This document shows, piece by piece, positions 38,158 to 47,041 of a DNA stretch of 64,000 bases. The position numbers were made by a program, and so were the translations under genes. Source of the stretch: Halobacillus dabanensis (lineage in GTDB: Bacteria; Bacillota; Bacilli; Bacillales; Halobacillaceae). How positions within the stretch are numbered: position 1 is the stretch's first letter; every line of letters starts with the position of its first letter. The notes beneath the pieces were generated by a model that saw only the letters and a program-made list of their open reading frames with translations, was not told where the DNA came from and ran no database searches. The DNA is taken from contig NZ_FOSB01000004.1 in assembly GCF_900114165.1 (NCBI RefSeq), positions 124,001-188,000 on the forward strand, given 5' to 3'.

Positions 38158-39525
38158 TTAGTCACGTATGGAATCGATCAACGCTTTCAAGAGAAGAGTA
38201 GATTTTTGATTGGAAGGAATGTAAAAATTGGGACGAACCTGTTTCGAGAGCTTATCCCCATCACTTGGGTTCCTTTCGTTCATAAAGGTCAGCAAGTCAT
38301 GAACAAGAAGATCCTCTTTCTGATAAGTGGAAACAGGTAACTGATTAAAGTAGTCCGTTAACCCGGACTGATTTAGGTTCCATACAAACGTTTTTTTGCC
38401 TAATAAAAGGGATTCCAGCACAACGGTAGACTCGTAACTGATTACAGCATCCACATAAGCTAGCAAGTCATAGAGATGTACCCGTCTTACTAGATGGACC
38501 CGTTTATGTTTCGCGTACATATCAAAAGTCCCGCCCCCTTTTTGAACTTTAATAACCAAGTCCAAATCCGGTGCATCTTTTAACAAAAGCTTTATGACCC
38601 TATGAATCATAGCTTTATCTGTATGGTGGTCTATGAGCAGAACCTTTTTTTCAGCTTTCGTTTTTCTATCGAGCTGTGAAGGGGGGAGGGGTTTTCTCGT
38701 TACCATTTCATCAAAGCGTGGATGCCCGATCATCGGCACAAGTTCCCGATCTATTCCCCGCTTTTCAAAAAGCGTTTGTTCATACCTTCCGTAAACGCCT
38801 TGATAATCAGCCACTTTTGGAAGATAACCAAATGAAGATACCATGGCACCATGCTGGAGACAGATGGTAGGGATTCCCCTTTTTCTCGCTGATAACGTGA
38901 GTGCTCGGGTATCGATACTGTTCGTTTCTCCAAGGACAATAAGGGAAGCCTCTTCTTTCATAAGGAAACTTTCCGATGCCTCTACAAAATGAATGATTTT
39001 AGCTATTTGCTTCTTCATCGCTGTTAAGAATTGCCGTTTTCCGAACAAAGGGTGACTTTTATAGGCACCTGCGATCTTGGTAAACCTTTTCTCCTGTTTC
39101 CTGACCTGCCCATCAACATCCTTCCCGTATTGTTTCAACCCCCTCAAAGTCGCCCCAGGAACTGGATGGGCTATCATATTTGTAACCTCCGGTTTAAGTA
39201 AGACCGTTTCCGTTAGAGGGGAGAGTTCCTTATAAAATGGATAAGGGATACGCAGCAATTTGTCATAATAAATGACTTTCCCTCGACAGATTTGTCTTTG
39301 ATATGCAGGGAGATAGGTTTCAAACCGTCCCTGTAAAACGGACTTATCTGCCCACAACTTTGAATAGGATGGTTTTATGATCGACTTTTCCAAATTCGGT
39401 ATGCTCTGAACCAGACTGTAAAAATGGGTACACAAAGACAAAGAGATGCCCTGATAGTCCCAATCCTTAAATGCGGCTAAGAAGTCCATGTAGAGGCCCC
39501 AATAGTTTTTTTCAAATGTATTCAT
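38158..39525 (-). CDS. GT-B-like surface glycosyltransferase, paralogue 2
   Basis: 455 residues. Starts MNTFEKNYWGLYMDFLAAF and has IPTICLQHGAMVSSFGYLPK, GVYGRYEQTLFEKRG, PMIGHPRFDEMV and VVLESLLLGKKTFVW. Belongs with the genes at 35523, 40971 and 42401. GGAGG lies 4 bases before the ATG, which overlaps the stop of the gene upstream (39522) by four bases, so the two are coupled. The acceptor is unknown. Confidence 0.6.
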   Translation of the reverse strand: MNTFEKNYWGLYMDFLAAFKDWDYQGISLSLCTHFYSLVQSIPNLEKSIIKPSYSKLWADKSVLQGRFETYLPAYQRQICRGKVIYYDKLLRIPYPFYKELSPLTETVLLKPEVTNMIAHPVPGATLRGLKQYGKDVDGQVRKQEKRFTKIAGAYKSHPLFGKRQFLTAMKKQIAKIIHFVEASESFLMKEEASLIVLGETNSIDTRALTLSARKRGIPTICLQHGAMVSSFGYLPKVADYQGVYGRYEQTLFEKRGIDRELVPMIGHPRFDEMVTRKPLPPSQLDRKTKAEKKVLLIDHHTDKAMIHRVIKLLLKDAPDLDLVIKVQKGGGTFDMYAKHKRVHLVRRVHLYDLLAYVDAVISYESTVVLESLLLGKKTFVWNLNQSGLTDYFNQLPVSTYQKEDLLVHDLLTFMNERNPSDGDKLSKQVRPNFYIPSNQKSTLLLKALIDSIRD

Positions 39526-40772
39526 TGCCCCTCCGCAGTCAACAGGAACAAGCGATCTGCCAGTGGAATGGTTTTGATAAGCAGCCCCTCCTGCTCAATT
39601 CCATTTAGTTTATTGAAAAAAGATTGAATTTCACTTTCTGTTAAAGAAGGGAACATAAAGCGAATTTTTTGTCTACTGTCTTTTGGATAGCGATGAGCAA
39701 TCGGTTGAACAGAGGGATGGGCTTGGCTACCTTCTTTTCTTATATGATTCAGAATAAGCAGGTAAGCATACTCTCCTGCTTTTAAATTGGCATAATGGTC
39801 TCTGAATAAAGACGATGCCGGCTTCTGTGCTCCTTCGTCCTTTTTCCAAACTTCTCTCAGCTGACTTAATAATTCTTCAGGCTCTTTTATTCTTATACTT
39901 ACATCCTGGGTAAGGGGGACATCATAAATAGGGGAGGTAATAGGTTCATAGGAAAAAACAGGTTTTTCAAGCAGGTATGCTTCAATTCCCGTTGTACAGC
40001 CATTATGGACAAGTGCTTCTGCCCCCATGAGCCAATGAATAACTGGTCCTTCATTCTTCACCAGCACATTCCTGCAATCCCTCAAATCTTCGATATAACT
40101 CCCTTTCCTCTCTGCAGGGTGGGGACGGACGATGATCACCCCTTCAGGAAATTCCTTACTTATTTGTTTAACCATATATATGAATTGATGATAAAGATTC
40201 CGTATATATCTTGCATGGGGAGTTAAATCTTTCTCTTTTTTACCTTTGATGGCATTATACAAAGTGAAACGTGTGTTGACCAATATGTAAGGGCCGATCG
40301 TCTTCTTCAACCTGGTCGCTTCCTGCCGGTACACCTCCCTATACTTAGGGGTCAACAGATCGAACCGCGGATTCCCTGTCGGTGTGCATTTACCCTTCAT
40401 TTCAGGATAAGCCTCTTCAATCATTTGTTTCTGTTTCTGTCCCCAGCAATACACATGATCATGATATGGCATCCACTTCCTGTTCATCCTAGTTTTCAAG
40501 TACAAGGCCGAGTCAGTATAAATCAACCCTTCCTCATCCAGATTAGTAACCATATGGCCAGCCTGTTTAGCAGGGACGACTACTCGCTTCATATAGCCAC
40601 CCGGATACCCTTTGCATAAAAAAACACCGGTTGGATAGACTTGAGCCGCCTCTTCCACTTTACTGTGCTCCCCGATGATTACACTGTCCCCTTGAAATAA
40701 AGTATGATAAGCAAGAAGAAGCTTCCCATGCAGTTCCCTCGATTTAATTTCAATCGGCAAATAAAGCATCAT
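39522..40772 (-). CDS. Surface carbohydrate biosynthesis protein (GT-B-like)
   Basis: About 416 residues. MLYLPIEIKSRELHGKLLLA is the usual start of proteins labelled surface carbohydrate biosynthesis. It then shows VYCWGQKQKQMIEEAYPEM, TGNPRFDLLTPKY, VIIVRPHPAER and HNGCTTGIEAYLLEKPVFSY, a capsule-synthesis-like GT-B pattern. It differs from the four paralogues around it but shares the NPRFD and EAYLLEKPVF logic. ATG 40772 is preceded by AAAGGGG; a GTG at 40778 is possible. Confidence 0.65.
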   Translation of the reverse strand: MMLYLPIEIKSRELHGKLLLAYHTLFQGDSVIIGEHSKVEEAAQVYPTGVFLCKGYPGGYMKRVVVPAKQAGHMVTNLDEEGLIYTDSALYLKTRMNRKWMPYHDHVYCWGQKQKQMIEEAYPEMKGKCTPTGNPRFDLLTPKYREVYRQEATRLKKTIGPYILVNTRFTLYNAIKGKKEKDLTPHARYIRNLYHQFIYMVKQISKEFPEGVIIVRPHPAERKGSYIEDLRDCRNVLVKNEGPVIHWLMGAEALVHNGCTTGIEAYLLEKPVFSYEPITSPIYDVPLTQDVSIRIKEPEELLSQLREVWKKDEGAQKPASSLFRDHYANLKAGEYAYLLILNHIRKEGSQAHPSVQPIAHRYPKDSRQKIRFMFPSLTESEIQSFFNKLNGIEQEGLLIKTIPLADRLFLLTAEGQ

Positions 40773-40936
40773 CCCCACCCCTTTGCTTCACTTTATGAGT
40801 AAAAAATACAATCTTGCCTAATTCTTCATGGAAAATAAGGAGCTAAGCAACATACACAGCGTTTTGTAGGTGATGAATAAAAACACGCAATAATCTTTGG
40901 ACACAAAGAAGGAAACGGAAGAATTCAAGGAAAAGG

Positions 40937-40969
40937 AAAAACGTGATGAACCAGAACCATCACGTTTTC
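40937..40969 (-). terminator. Terminator after the 40971 glycosyltransferase
   Basis: ACGTGATG and CATCACGT are perfect arms around a 9-base loop. On the minus strand TTTTTCCTTTTCC follows. Confidence 0.7.
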
Positions 40970-40970
40970 C

Positions 40971-42389
40971 TTACGATTTCGTCATCTCTCCAATGAGATC
41001 CAACAGTTTCTGTCCGGAAGTTCTTCCATTTGGATAAGCATAAGCAAGGAACTTCTTCCGCTTAGAGGAAACTTTCGCACGGAACTTTTCACTATTAAAA
41101 TACCGATGCACAAGATTAGCCAAGCCTTGTGGATCATCTTGAACCATTTGTCCCAGCCGGTCATAATAACCGGAATACGTTGGAGCAGGGGTGGACATTA
41201 GAAAGACCGGCTTTCCAGCAAGCATCGCTTCTAAACCAACCGTGGATAGGTAGGCTACCACTACATCCACATGAGGTAAAATAGTGTACAAGTGATAACT
41301 CTGGGAGGAGAAAGCAAACGCATAATTTTCAGTCAATGGGTGGGGTGTCCGAACAGGGAAGTCCTTAATGATTACATTATAAGATCCGAATTTCTCAAAT
41401 TCATCCATCAACTTACGCCAATACTTCATATAAGCATTTCCTCGTACAATCAATAAAATTGTTTTCTTCTTGGGGGCAAGACCTAGCTTTTCAGACAGTT
41501 CTTGTTTTGGGATGGTTGAATTTTTACTTATCAAGTCAAAACGGGGATGACCGACAACTTTCACTGCCTCACTGGATATACCTATTTTTTGAAACCAGTC
41601 CACCTCAAATTGCCCATAAACCGCATCAACATCTGCAATTTTAGGCATATATCCATTCTCACTGCCCACAATCCCATGCTGCATACAGATGGTTGGTATA
41701 TTATATTTCGCCGCTACTACACAAAGTGTCCTGCTTTGGTAATAATGAGTCGAAGAAAAAACAATACACGAAATCGGCAATTTTTTGATCATGTTATACG
41801 ATTCAACAATACGGTGAGCAATACGATCAATTTGATTGTTAAATGCCATCTTAAATGTGGGGTGGTTAAACAATGGATGATCCTTATGTTTGGCGATAAT
41901 TGCCGCTGCTTGTTTTTGAATCGCCGTTACATGATGATCAATCGATTCATCATAATCTATCAAGTAGTGAGCGGTGAGCCCTTCTGCCGTCACGGGATTC
42001 GCCGTTGTTTTCTTCCCCCGAATATCGCGAATAACAAAAGCATTCTCCGGTTTAAAATGCTTTTTTGTAATTTCGGTTGGGAAACGAAGAAGATTAGCGG
42101 CATTATATAAGGCTACTTTTCCATTCGCTTTCCTTTTTACATTTTTATTGGTATGCAAAGCTTTAAAGTCTGTAAACTGCTGTTGGAAGGAACGTTTATC
42201 TTTAACTACGTGGAATAGTCGGTGAATCATTTCTTCAGTGGAGAGGCTTTTCTTCAATTCATCATTATTAGAAAAAAGACTGCGAAAGTGACACAAATAT
42301 GGAATGGAAATCCCTTTATACTTTACTTCTTGGAAGACTTCAATGAAATCCAGGTATAGAGACCAAAAATTCCTTTCAAACGTTTCCAT
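40971..42389 (-). CDS. GT-B-like surface glycosyltransferase, paralogue 3
   Basis: 472 residues. METFERNFWSLYLDFIEVF opens it; IPTICMQHGIVGSENGYMPK, DAVYGQFEVDWFQKIG, KVVGHPRFDLIS and VGLEAMLAGKPVFLM follow. It is closest to paralogue 1 (both have SSTHYYQSRT/PSTHYPESRT and QSYHLY/GYKLYD segments), so these two probably arose by a later duplication. It follows the 42401 gene by 11 bases and ends at a terminator. Confidence 0.6.
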   Translation of the reverse strand: METFERNFWSLYLDFIEVFQEVKYKGISIPYLCHFRSLFSNNDELKKSLSTEEMIHRLFHVVKDKRSFQQQFTDFKALHTNKNVKRKANGKVALYNAANLLRFPTEITKKHFKPENAFVIRDIRGKKTTANPVTAEGLTAHYLIDYDESIDHHVTAIQKQAAAIIAKHKDHPLFNHPTFKMAFNNQIDRIAHRIVESYNMIKKLPISCIVFSSTHYYQSRTLCVVAAKYNIPTICMQHGIVGSENGYMPKIADVDAVYGQFEVDWFQKIGISSEAVKVVGHPRFDLISKNSTIPKQELSEKLGLAPKKKTILLIVRGNAYMKYWRKLMDEFEKFGSYNVIIKDFPVRTPHPLTENYAFAFSSQSYHLYTILPHVDVVVAYLSTVGLEAMLAGKPVFLMSTPAPTYSGYYDRLGQMVQDDPQGLANLVHRYFNSEKFRAKVSSKRKKFLAYAYPNGRTSGQKLLDLIGEMTKS

Positions 42390-42400
42390 ATTTTCACCCC

Positions 42401-43807
42401 TTATTTTGTAATAGAATCAACCAATGCTTTTAATTTCGCACTGCTGGTTCCTGACTTATGCGGGTAATGTGTGGAAAGAAATTTTTGGCAACGCTTTTCC
42501 CAATTTTTATTTCTCTGAGCATTCATAACAGCAATCATCTGATCGACCAGCGTTTGAGGGTTGTCGTGAATATACATATGAAGATCCTCATAATAATTCG
42601 TTGAACTTGAATGCAGACTTTTCAGCCTCCATATATAGACAGGTTTCTTGGCAAGCATTGCTTCAAGAACAATAGTAGATTCATAACTTACCACAGCATC
42701 CACATTATTCAACAAATCGTAAAGGTGCATATCATCCGCGAATTTTAGATGTGGGAACTTTTTTTGTAAAGCCAGTGTCTTCTCTGATTTCCTTTGTTTC
42801 CCGTTCCGTTGCTTAATGATGATATTGACACTGTCTTTCTTATCGAGATTCTCAATTATGGCTTCCGGAAATTCTGTTTCGATATGATGGATGACCATTA
42901 ATATCGTCTTCTTCCCTACATCCAAATTGAAGTGGCCGGCAAAAGCTTTCTTACTCAATGTGTTCCTTGTTACCAATTCATCAAATCTTGGATGACCAAT
43001 CGATTTTAATGAATCATCTGACAGCCCTTTCGTTTTATACCACTCAATGTCTGAAGGTCCGTAAACCGCCTGGTACGTAGCGACCCTCGGGAGATAACCA
43101 AATTCGAGCATAACCACTCCGTGCTGAAGGCATATACTCGGGATCCCTTTAGATGCAGCAACTAAAGTGAGGATCCTTGTATCACTACTGTTCGTGGTTC
43201 CTGTCACTAGACAGGAAACTTGATTTTTTTCAAAAAAATTCTTCGCAGAAAGAATCTGTATCATCATGCTGGGGATTTGCTTAATAAACTTCTCGCGGAA
43301 CCCTTTATTACTATAGATGGGATGTTTTTTGGCTTTTTCAAAGTGCACCATAGCCTTCCGCTGATAGGCATTAATAGTATTCTTTTGGATTTTTTGATAA
43401 CCTTCCAGACTATCAACGGCAATTTCATTTTTGGAGCTCGATCCATAAACCTTTGACTTTCTCTTCAGCATAATGCATTTGGATGGCGTAAAATTTGCTC
43501 TCATGAGCTGTTCAGGGAACCGGAGAACATTTTCATAGAAAACAACTTTCCCTTTGGTATTATTAACCTTCTTTTTAAATGGAGCAAAGTGCTTATCAAA
43601 CAACGCCTGAATTTGACTTTCGCTGGTTATTTGAGTATTCATCACCGTGGACTTACCTTCCAGTTTTTTTAAAACTGCTTCGTTCTCATTCACCAGCAAA
43701 TAGTATGGACAAACTAAAGGAAGTGGTACACCCAGGTAAGAGAAATGCTTGAAAGCATTGATAAAGTCCAGGCAGGAGGCCCAGTAATTGCGTTCGAAGG
43801 TGTTCAT
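42401..43807 (-). CDS. GT-B-like surface glycosyltransferase, paralogue 4
   Basis: 468 residues. MNTFERNYWASCLDFINAF, then IPSICLQHGVVMLEFGYLPR, QAVYGPSDIEWYKTKG, KSIGHPRFDELV and IVLEAMLAKKPVYIW. Its GTTNSSDTRILTL segment matches GETNSIDTRALTL of paralogue 2. So the four fall into two pairs (1 with 3, 2 with 4). First gene of a two-gene unit; AAGGAGGG precedes the ATG. Confidence 0.6.
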   Translation of the reverse strand: MNTFERNYWASCLDFINAFKHFSYLGVPLPLVCPYYLLVNENEAVLKKLEGKSTVMNTQITSESQIQALFDKHFAPFKKKVNNTKGKVVFYENVLRFPEQLMRANFTPSKCIMLKRKSKVYGSSSKNEIAVDSLEGYQKIQKNTINAYQRKAMVHFEKAKKHPIYSNKGFREKFIKQIPSMMIQILSAKNFFEKNQVSCLVTGTTNSSDTRILTLVAASKGIPSICLQHGVVMLEFGYLPRVATYQAVYGPSDIEWYKTKGLSDDSLKSIGHPRFDELVTRNTLSKKAFAGHFNLDVGKKTILMVIHHIETEFPEAIIENLDKKDSVNIIIKQRNGKQRKSEKTLALQKKFPHLKFADDMHLYDLLNNVDAVVSYESTIVLEAMLAKKPVYIWRLKSLHSSSTNYYEDLHMYIHDNPQTLVDQMIAVMNAQRNKNWEKRCQKFLSTHYPHKSGTSSAKLKALVDSITK

Positions 43808-43900
43808 TCTAATCCCTCCTTATGTCTGTAAGATAGGAGATCTCGTCGGCATAGTTCTACCCTGAACCATCTTATGTTAGATGGTGGAGAAAAATTAATA

Positions 43901-43937
43901 AAAGTAAAAGGCCAAGGTGCATCCATGCACCTTGGCT
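43901..43937 (-). terminator. Terminator of the ring-cleaving dioxygenase gene
   Basis: On the minus strand GCCAAGGTGCA and TGCACCTTGGC, loop TGGA-like, then CTTTTACTTTTATT. Confidence 0.85.
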
Positions 43938-43942
43938 TCCAT

Positions 43943-44926
43943 TTACTCATATTCTTTTTCTATGGTCTTCGTACTTCTCACTGTATCAATCGGACGAACG
44001 TAGTTTTCGATTTCTTCACGCTTCGGTTCCAATTTCGGCGGTAAAGCCAGTTTTTCCCCGAGCGTTTCATAAGGTTCATCGCCCATGAATCCTGGTCCAT
44101 CTGTTGCGAACTCAAATAGTATTTGTGGTGCGACTTGAGCATATAGTGATCCAAAATAAAATCGGTCCACAAACCCAGATGTACGGAATCCGAATTTCGG
44201 CAAACGATCAATCCACTCTTCTAATGCGTCCCGATCTTCCACACGAAATGCAGCATGGTGGACAGTTCCAAATCCTTGTCGAGCAGGAGGCAAAATCGCA
44301 TTATATTCTACAATGACTGCCGCTCCATTTCCTCCTTCGCCCACTTCAAAACGAGTAAAAGATCCTTCTTCACCGACTTGGTGGAATTTCATCACTTTTT
44401 CGAGCATCTCTTTAAAGTATTTTGCATTATCGACTCTCACATACAAAGGGCCAAGTCCTGTAATGGCATATTCCAAAGGGATTGGCCCATTTTTCCAAGG
44501 TGTGCCAGAAGCTACCCCCTCATCATTTTCATCTGATATAAGCTCATATGCCTGGTCATCAAAATCAACGAAAGGTAAAACTTTCTTTCCGAATCGTTCC
44601 TGAATGTCTTTGTGCTTCACTTCTAAACGATCGAAGCGTTTTTCCCAATAATCAAGCGCAGCGTCACTCGGTACCCGGAAAGATGTTTTCGCTATTTCAT
44701 TCGTCCCGTGCGAGCCTTTTGGAATGCCAGGAAAATCAAAGAATGTCATATCTGTCCCAGGGTTCCCTTTATCATCTGCGAAAAATAGATGGTATGTTTC
44801 GATATCATCTTGATTGACTGTCTTTTTAACGAGGCGCATACCGAGTACATAAGTGAAAAATTCATAGTTCTTCTCTGCACTGCTTGTTATAGCTGTAACG
44901 TGGTGGATTCCTTTCAATTCATTCAT
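43943..44926 (-). CDS. Ring-cleaving dioxygenase, MhqO/MhqA type (VOC fold)
   Basis: 327 residues with two glyoxalase/VOC modules. GIHHVTAITSSAEKNYEF gives the first metal His (HH), HHAAFRVED the second, and ILFEFATDGPGF the metal Glu. B. subtilis MhqA, MhqE and MhqO are hydroquinone-type extradiol dioxygenases induced by quinones and catechol through MhqR. An MhqR-like operator sits in the promoter region (44961-44978), which supports the same control. Monocistronic. Confidence 0.85.
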   Translation of the reverse strand: MNELKGIHHVTAITSSAEKNYEFFTYVLGMRLVKKTVNQDDIETYHLFFADDKGNPGTDMTFFDFPGIPKGSHGTNEIAKTSFRVPSDAALDYWEKRFDRLEVKHKDIQERFGKKVLPFVDFDDQAYELISDENDEGVASGTPWKNGPIPLEYAITGLGPLYVRVDNAKYFKEMLEKVMKFHQVGEEGSFTRFEVGEGGNGAAVIVEYNAILPPARQGFGTVHHAAFRVEDRDALEEWIDRLPKFGFRTSGFVDRFYFGSLYAQVAPQILFEFATDGPGFMGDEPYETLGEKLALPPKLEPKREEIENYVRPIDTVRSTKTIEKEYE

Positions 44927-44960
44927 GTAATCCCCTCCGATTTCTATATTCTCCGTAAAT

Positions 44961-44978
44961 TATCTCAGTTTCAAGATA
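44961..44978. promoter_or_regulatory. MhqR-type operator
   Basis: TATCTCAGTTTCAAGATA is an imperfect palindrome close to the MhqR box TATCTCGAATTCGAGATA (from memory). It lies 35 bases before the start of a predicted MhqR-target family gene, next to an AT-rich TATATTATATTTA segment that could hold the -10 box. Confidence 0.65.
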
Positions 44979-45066
44979 AATATAATATATATCACTCCCC
45001 TTGTCAATTTATTGCGATTCCATTCTTATTCTTAACCAAAGAAAGCTCATTCACCAAAATGCCATT

Positions 45067-45129
45067 TGGAAATAAATGTATGACCTGGTCACCCAAAACT
45101 TGGGTGACCAGGTCATACATTTATTTCCA
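45067..45129. repeat. Perfect 30-bp hairpin (GTAWGACCTGGT family)
   Basis: Two 30-base arms match perfectly around the loop AAC; the left arm begins TGGAAATAAATGTATGACC. It lies between the dioxygenase gene and the ggt terminator and has no T-tract of its own. It shares the GTATGACCTGGT core with 182-230 and, with one change, the hairpin at 14609-14651. Confidence 0.9.
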
Positions 45130-45141
45130 TTCATTGATACG

Positions 45142-45176
45142 AAAAAGGAGCCCTCCACAATGGAGCGCTCCTTTTT
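45142..45176 (-). terminator. Terminator of the poly-gamma-glutamate operon
   Basis: AAAAAGGAG and CTCCTTTTT with inner arms CCTCCA/TGGAG; T-run on both strands, directly after the ggt stop at 45181. Confidence 0.85.
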
Positions 45177-45180
45177 GCAT

Positions 45181-47028
45181 CTATTCTGCTGTACTCACAT
45201 CATCCATACCATCTTGATTCCCGATTTGCCAAGTCCCTAAACGTCGAGGGTCTCCTCCTCCATACATCTGGAGGACATCACCATTCGTACGTATACCAAG
45301 CCCCTGGATTCCACCATAAAATACTGGAGAATCATGTTCGATCACTGAGTATCCTTTCATATCGCGCAACCTGGCAATCGGTGCCTGCTCAATCAAATTT
45401 TCAACATGGACTACATTGTCTTCTGTATAGAAGCGACTACGGCTAATAGCTTCCTGTAAAGTCAATTGTTCGCCCGTATCCTCATTAATTCCATACTCAT
45501 ATTGAATCAACGTTTGGATCAACATTGCAGGAATTCTCTTTCCGCCTGGCGAGCCTATACCAAGAACCGCTCTTCCGTCTGATTCAAAAATCATCGGCGA
45601 TACAAAAGAACGCGGACGCTTCCCAGGTTCATAGGAATTCATAGCATCCTCGGCCGTATCAAAGTTGTTCATTTGGTGATTCAAAAAGAAACCATCAACA
45701 TACAAACCAGAACCGAAGAATTTCCCAAGAGAATTTGTTGTCGATACCATCATTCCATCTTTGTCAACGATAACAAAGTGCGTTGTATTCCGGTTATCTT
45801 CTTTCTCACCAGGAGCGGTATAAAGATCTGCTGAACTCGTCAGGTTGTCCTCTCCTAAGGAAAATTCCTCTTGAAATAATTCTTCTGCATATTCTGTGGA
45901 AGTCAGTTTCTCCTGGTCTACTTCTTCAAATGCAGGATCGCCCAGTGTATATACTCGATCCGTGTATACACGATTGACTATTTTGTTAACTAAATGAATA
46001 TAGACATCTTCATATTGAGGATCATTAACGATTTCCTCCAGGCTTTCCGGTACATTCCCATTTAAAAATGCTGGCCAATCACCACCTGGTAAAGCGTACT
46101 CTTCTTTCAACACTTCCTCAAGGTTGGATTCCAACTGTTCCAGCATTTTCAGTGCTTGAATGACGATGATGCCTGAGGTGGGCGAAGATCCTGCATAGAG
46201 GGTCTGCCCTTTGAATTCTCCCTTTGGCGCTGTACGTTTTCCAACTTCATATGCTGCCAAATCCCCAGGTTCGAATCCCAGTTGTGAAGTAAGAGAATCG
46301 GCAATTTTCCCTTCATAAAAAGCCTCCGGTCCGTTTTCCTGCAAATCTTTCAATGTTGCCGCAAGTTCCTCTTGGACGAGCATATCATTGATTTGTAGAG
46401 GTCTGTCTTCCGGATAAAACATACTATAAATCTCTGGGTTTTCGTTACCAGACTGTATAAACCGCTGTGAGTTTTGCAATTGTTCATGAAAAATCCGACC
46501 TACTTGAATTCCTTCTTCACTATGAGTTACGGCGTCTTCAAGTAACGCACTCCACTCCATTTCATCTCCATAGTCTTCATAGACCGCTTCCATCCCTTTG
46601 ACAAAACCAGGAACCGCAATCCCTCTTTGTGGGCGTGCCCCACTAATAGGTGCCGCTTCCCGATAATCATAAGTGATAGCTCCTTCATCCGGTTCGTGCA
46701 CGATCATTTGACCGCCACCACCAATGCCTGACCCATATGGTTCAACAACATTCAATACGAAAGAAACAGCAATAGCTGCTTCTGCCGCATTCCCTCCTTG
46801 ATTAAGGACCTTCATCCCTGCTTCAACCGCAAGCGGGTGGACAGCACTTACACCGTATACAAAAGCTTCTTCCTCACTTGAAGTATCCACTTCCACCGTT
46901 TCCTCACGATCCTCAACAGTATAAGGCTCCCGGAACTGGTCGAACTCTTCCTCAAAATAAACGTTCCACCCAACTAAACCGATGAAAATGATACCCGCAA
47001 GTATATAGGTCACTTTCAAATCATTCAA
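45181..47028 (-). CDS. ggt: Membrane-anchored gamma-glutamyltransferase (CapD/Ggt-like)
   Basis: 615 residues. One N-terminal helix (YILAGIIFIGLVGWNVYF) is followed by an acidic stalk, then the gamma-glutamyltranspeptidase fold. NVVEPYGSGIGGGG is conserved, and the self-cleavage site with the catalytic Thr415 is NRNTTHFVIVD. A late GIGSPGGKRIP matches the family's oxyanion region. Last gene of pgsB-pgsC-capA-ggt, so it may trim poly-gamma-glutamate or attach it to peptidoglycan, like CapD or PgsS. The start is a TTG 8 bases from AGGAGGT. It uses a membrane anchor, not a cleaved signal peptide. Confidence 0.87.
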   Translation of the reverse strand: MNDLKVTYILAGIIFIGLVGWNVYFEEEFDQFREPYTVEDREETVEVDTSSEEEAFVYGVSAVHPLAVEAGMKVLNQGGNAAEAAIAVSFVLNVVEPYGSGIGGGGQMIVHEPDEGAITYDYREAAPISGARPQRGIAVPGFVKGMEAVYEDYGDEMEWSALLEDAVTHSEEGIQVGRIFHEQLQNSQRFIQSGNENPEIYSMFYPEDRPLQINDMLVQEELAATLKDLQENGPEAFYEGKIADSLTSQLGFEPGDLAAYEVGKRTAPKGEFKGQTLYAGSSPTSGIIVIQALKMLEQLESNLEEVLKEEYALPGGDWPAFLNGNVPESLEEIVNDPQYEDVYIHLVNKIVNRVYTDRVYTLGDPAFEEVDQEKLTSTEYAEELFQEEFSLGEDNLTSSADLYTAPGEKEDNRNTTHFVIVDKDGMMVSTTNSLGKFFGSGLYVDGFFLNHQMNNFDTAEDAMNSYEPGKRPRSFVSPMIFESDGRAVLGIGSPGGKRIPAMLIQTLIQYEYGINEDTGEQLTLQEAISRSRFYTEDNVVHVENLIEQAPIARLRDMKGYSVIEHDSPVFYGGIQGLGIRTNGDVLQMYGGGDPRRLGTWQIGNQDGMDDVSTAE

Positions 47029-47041
47029 ACCGATAGACCTC

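Noticed and set aside
43862-43890. Small palindrome CCATCTTATGTTAGATGG before the 42401 gene
   Set aside because: Only six-base arms and no T-tract; could be an operator but nothing supports it.
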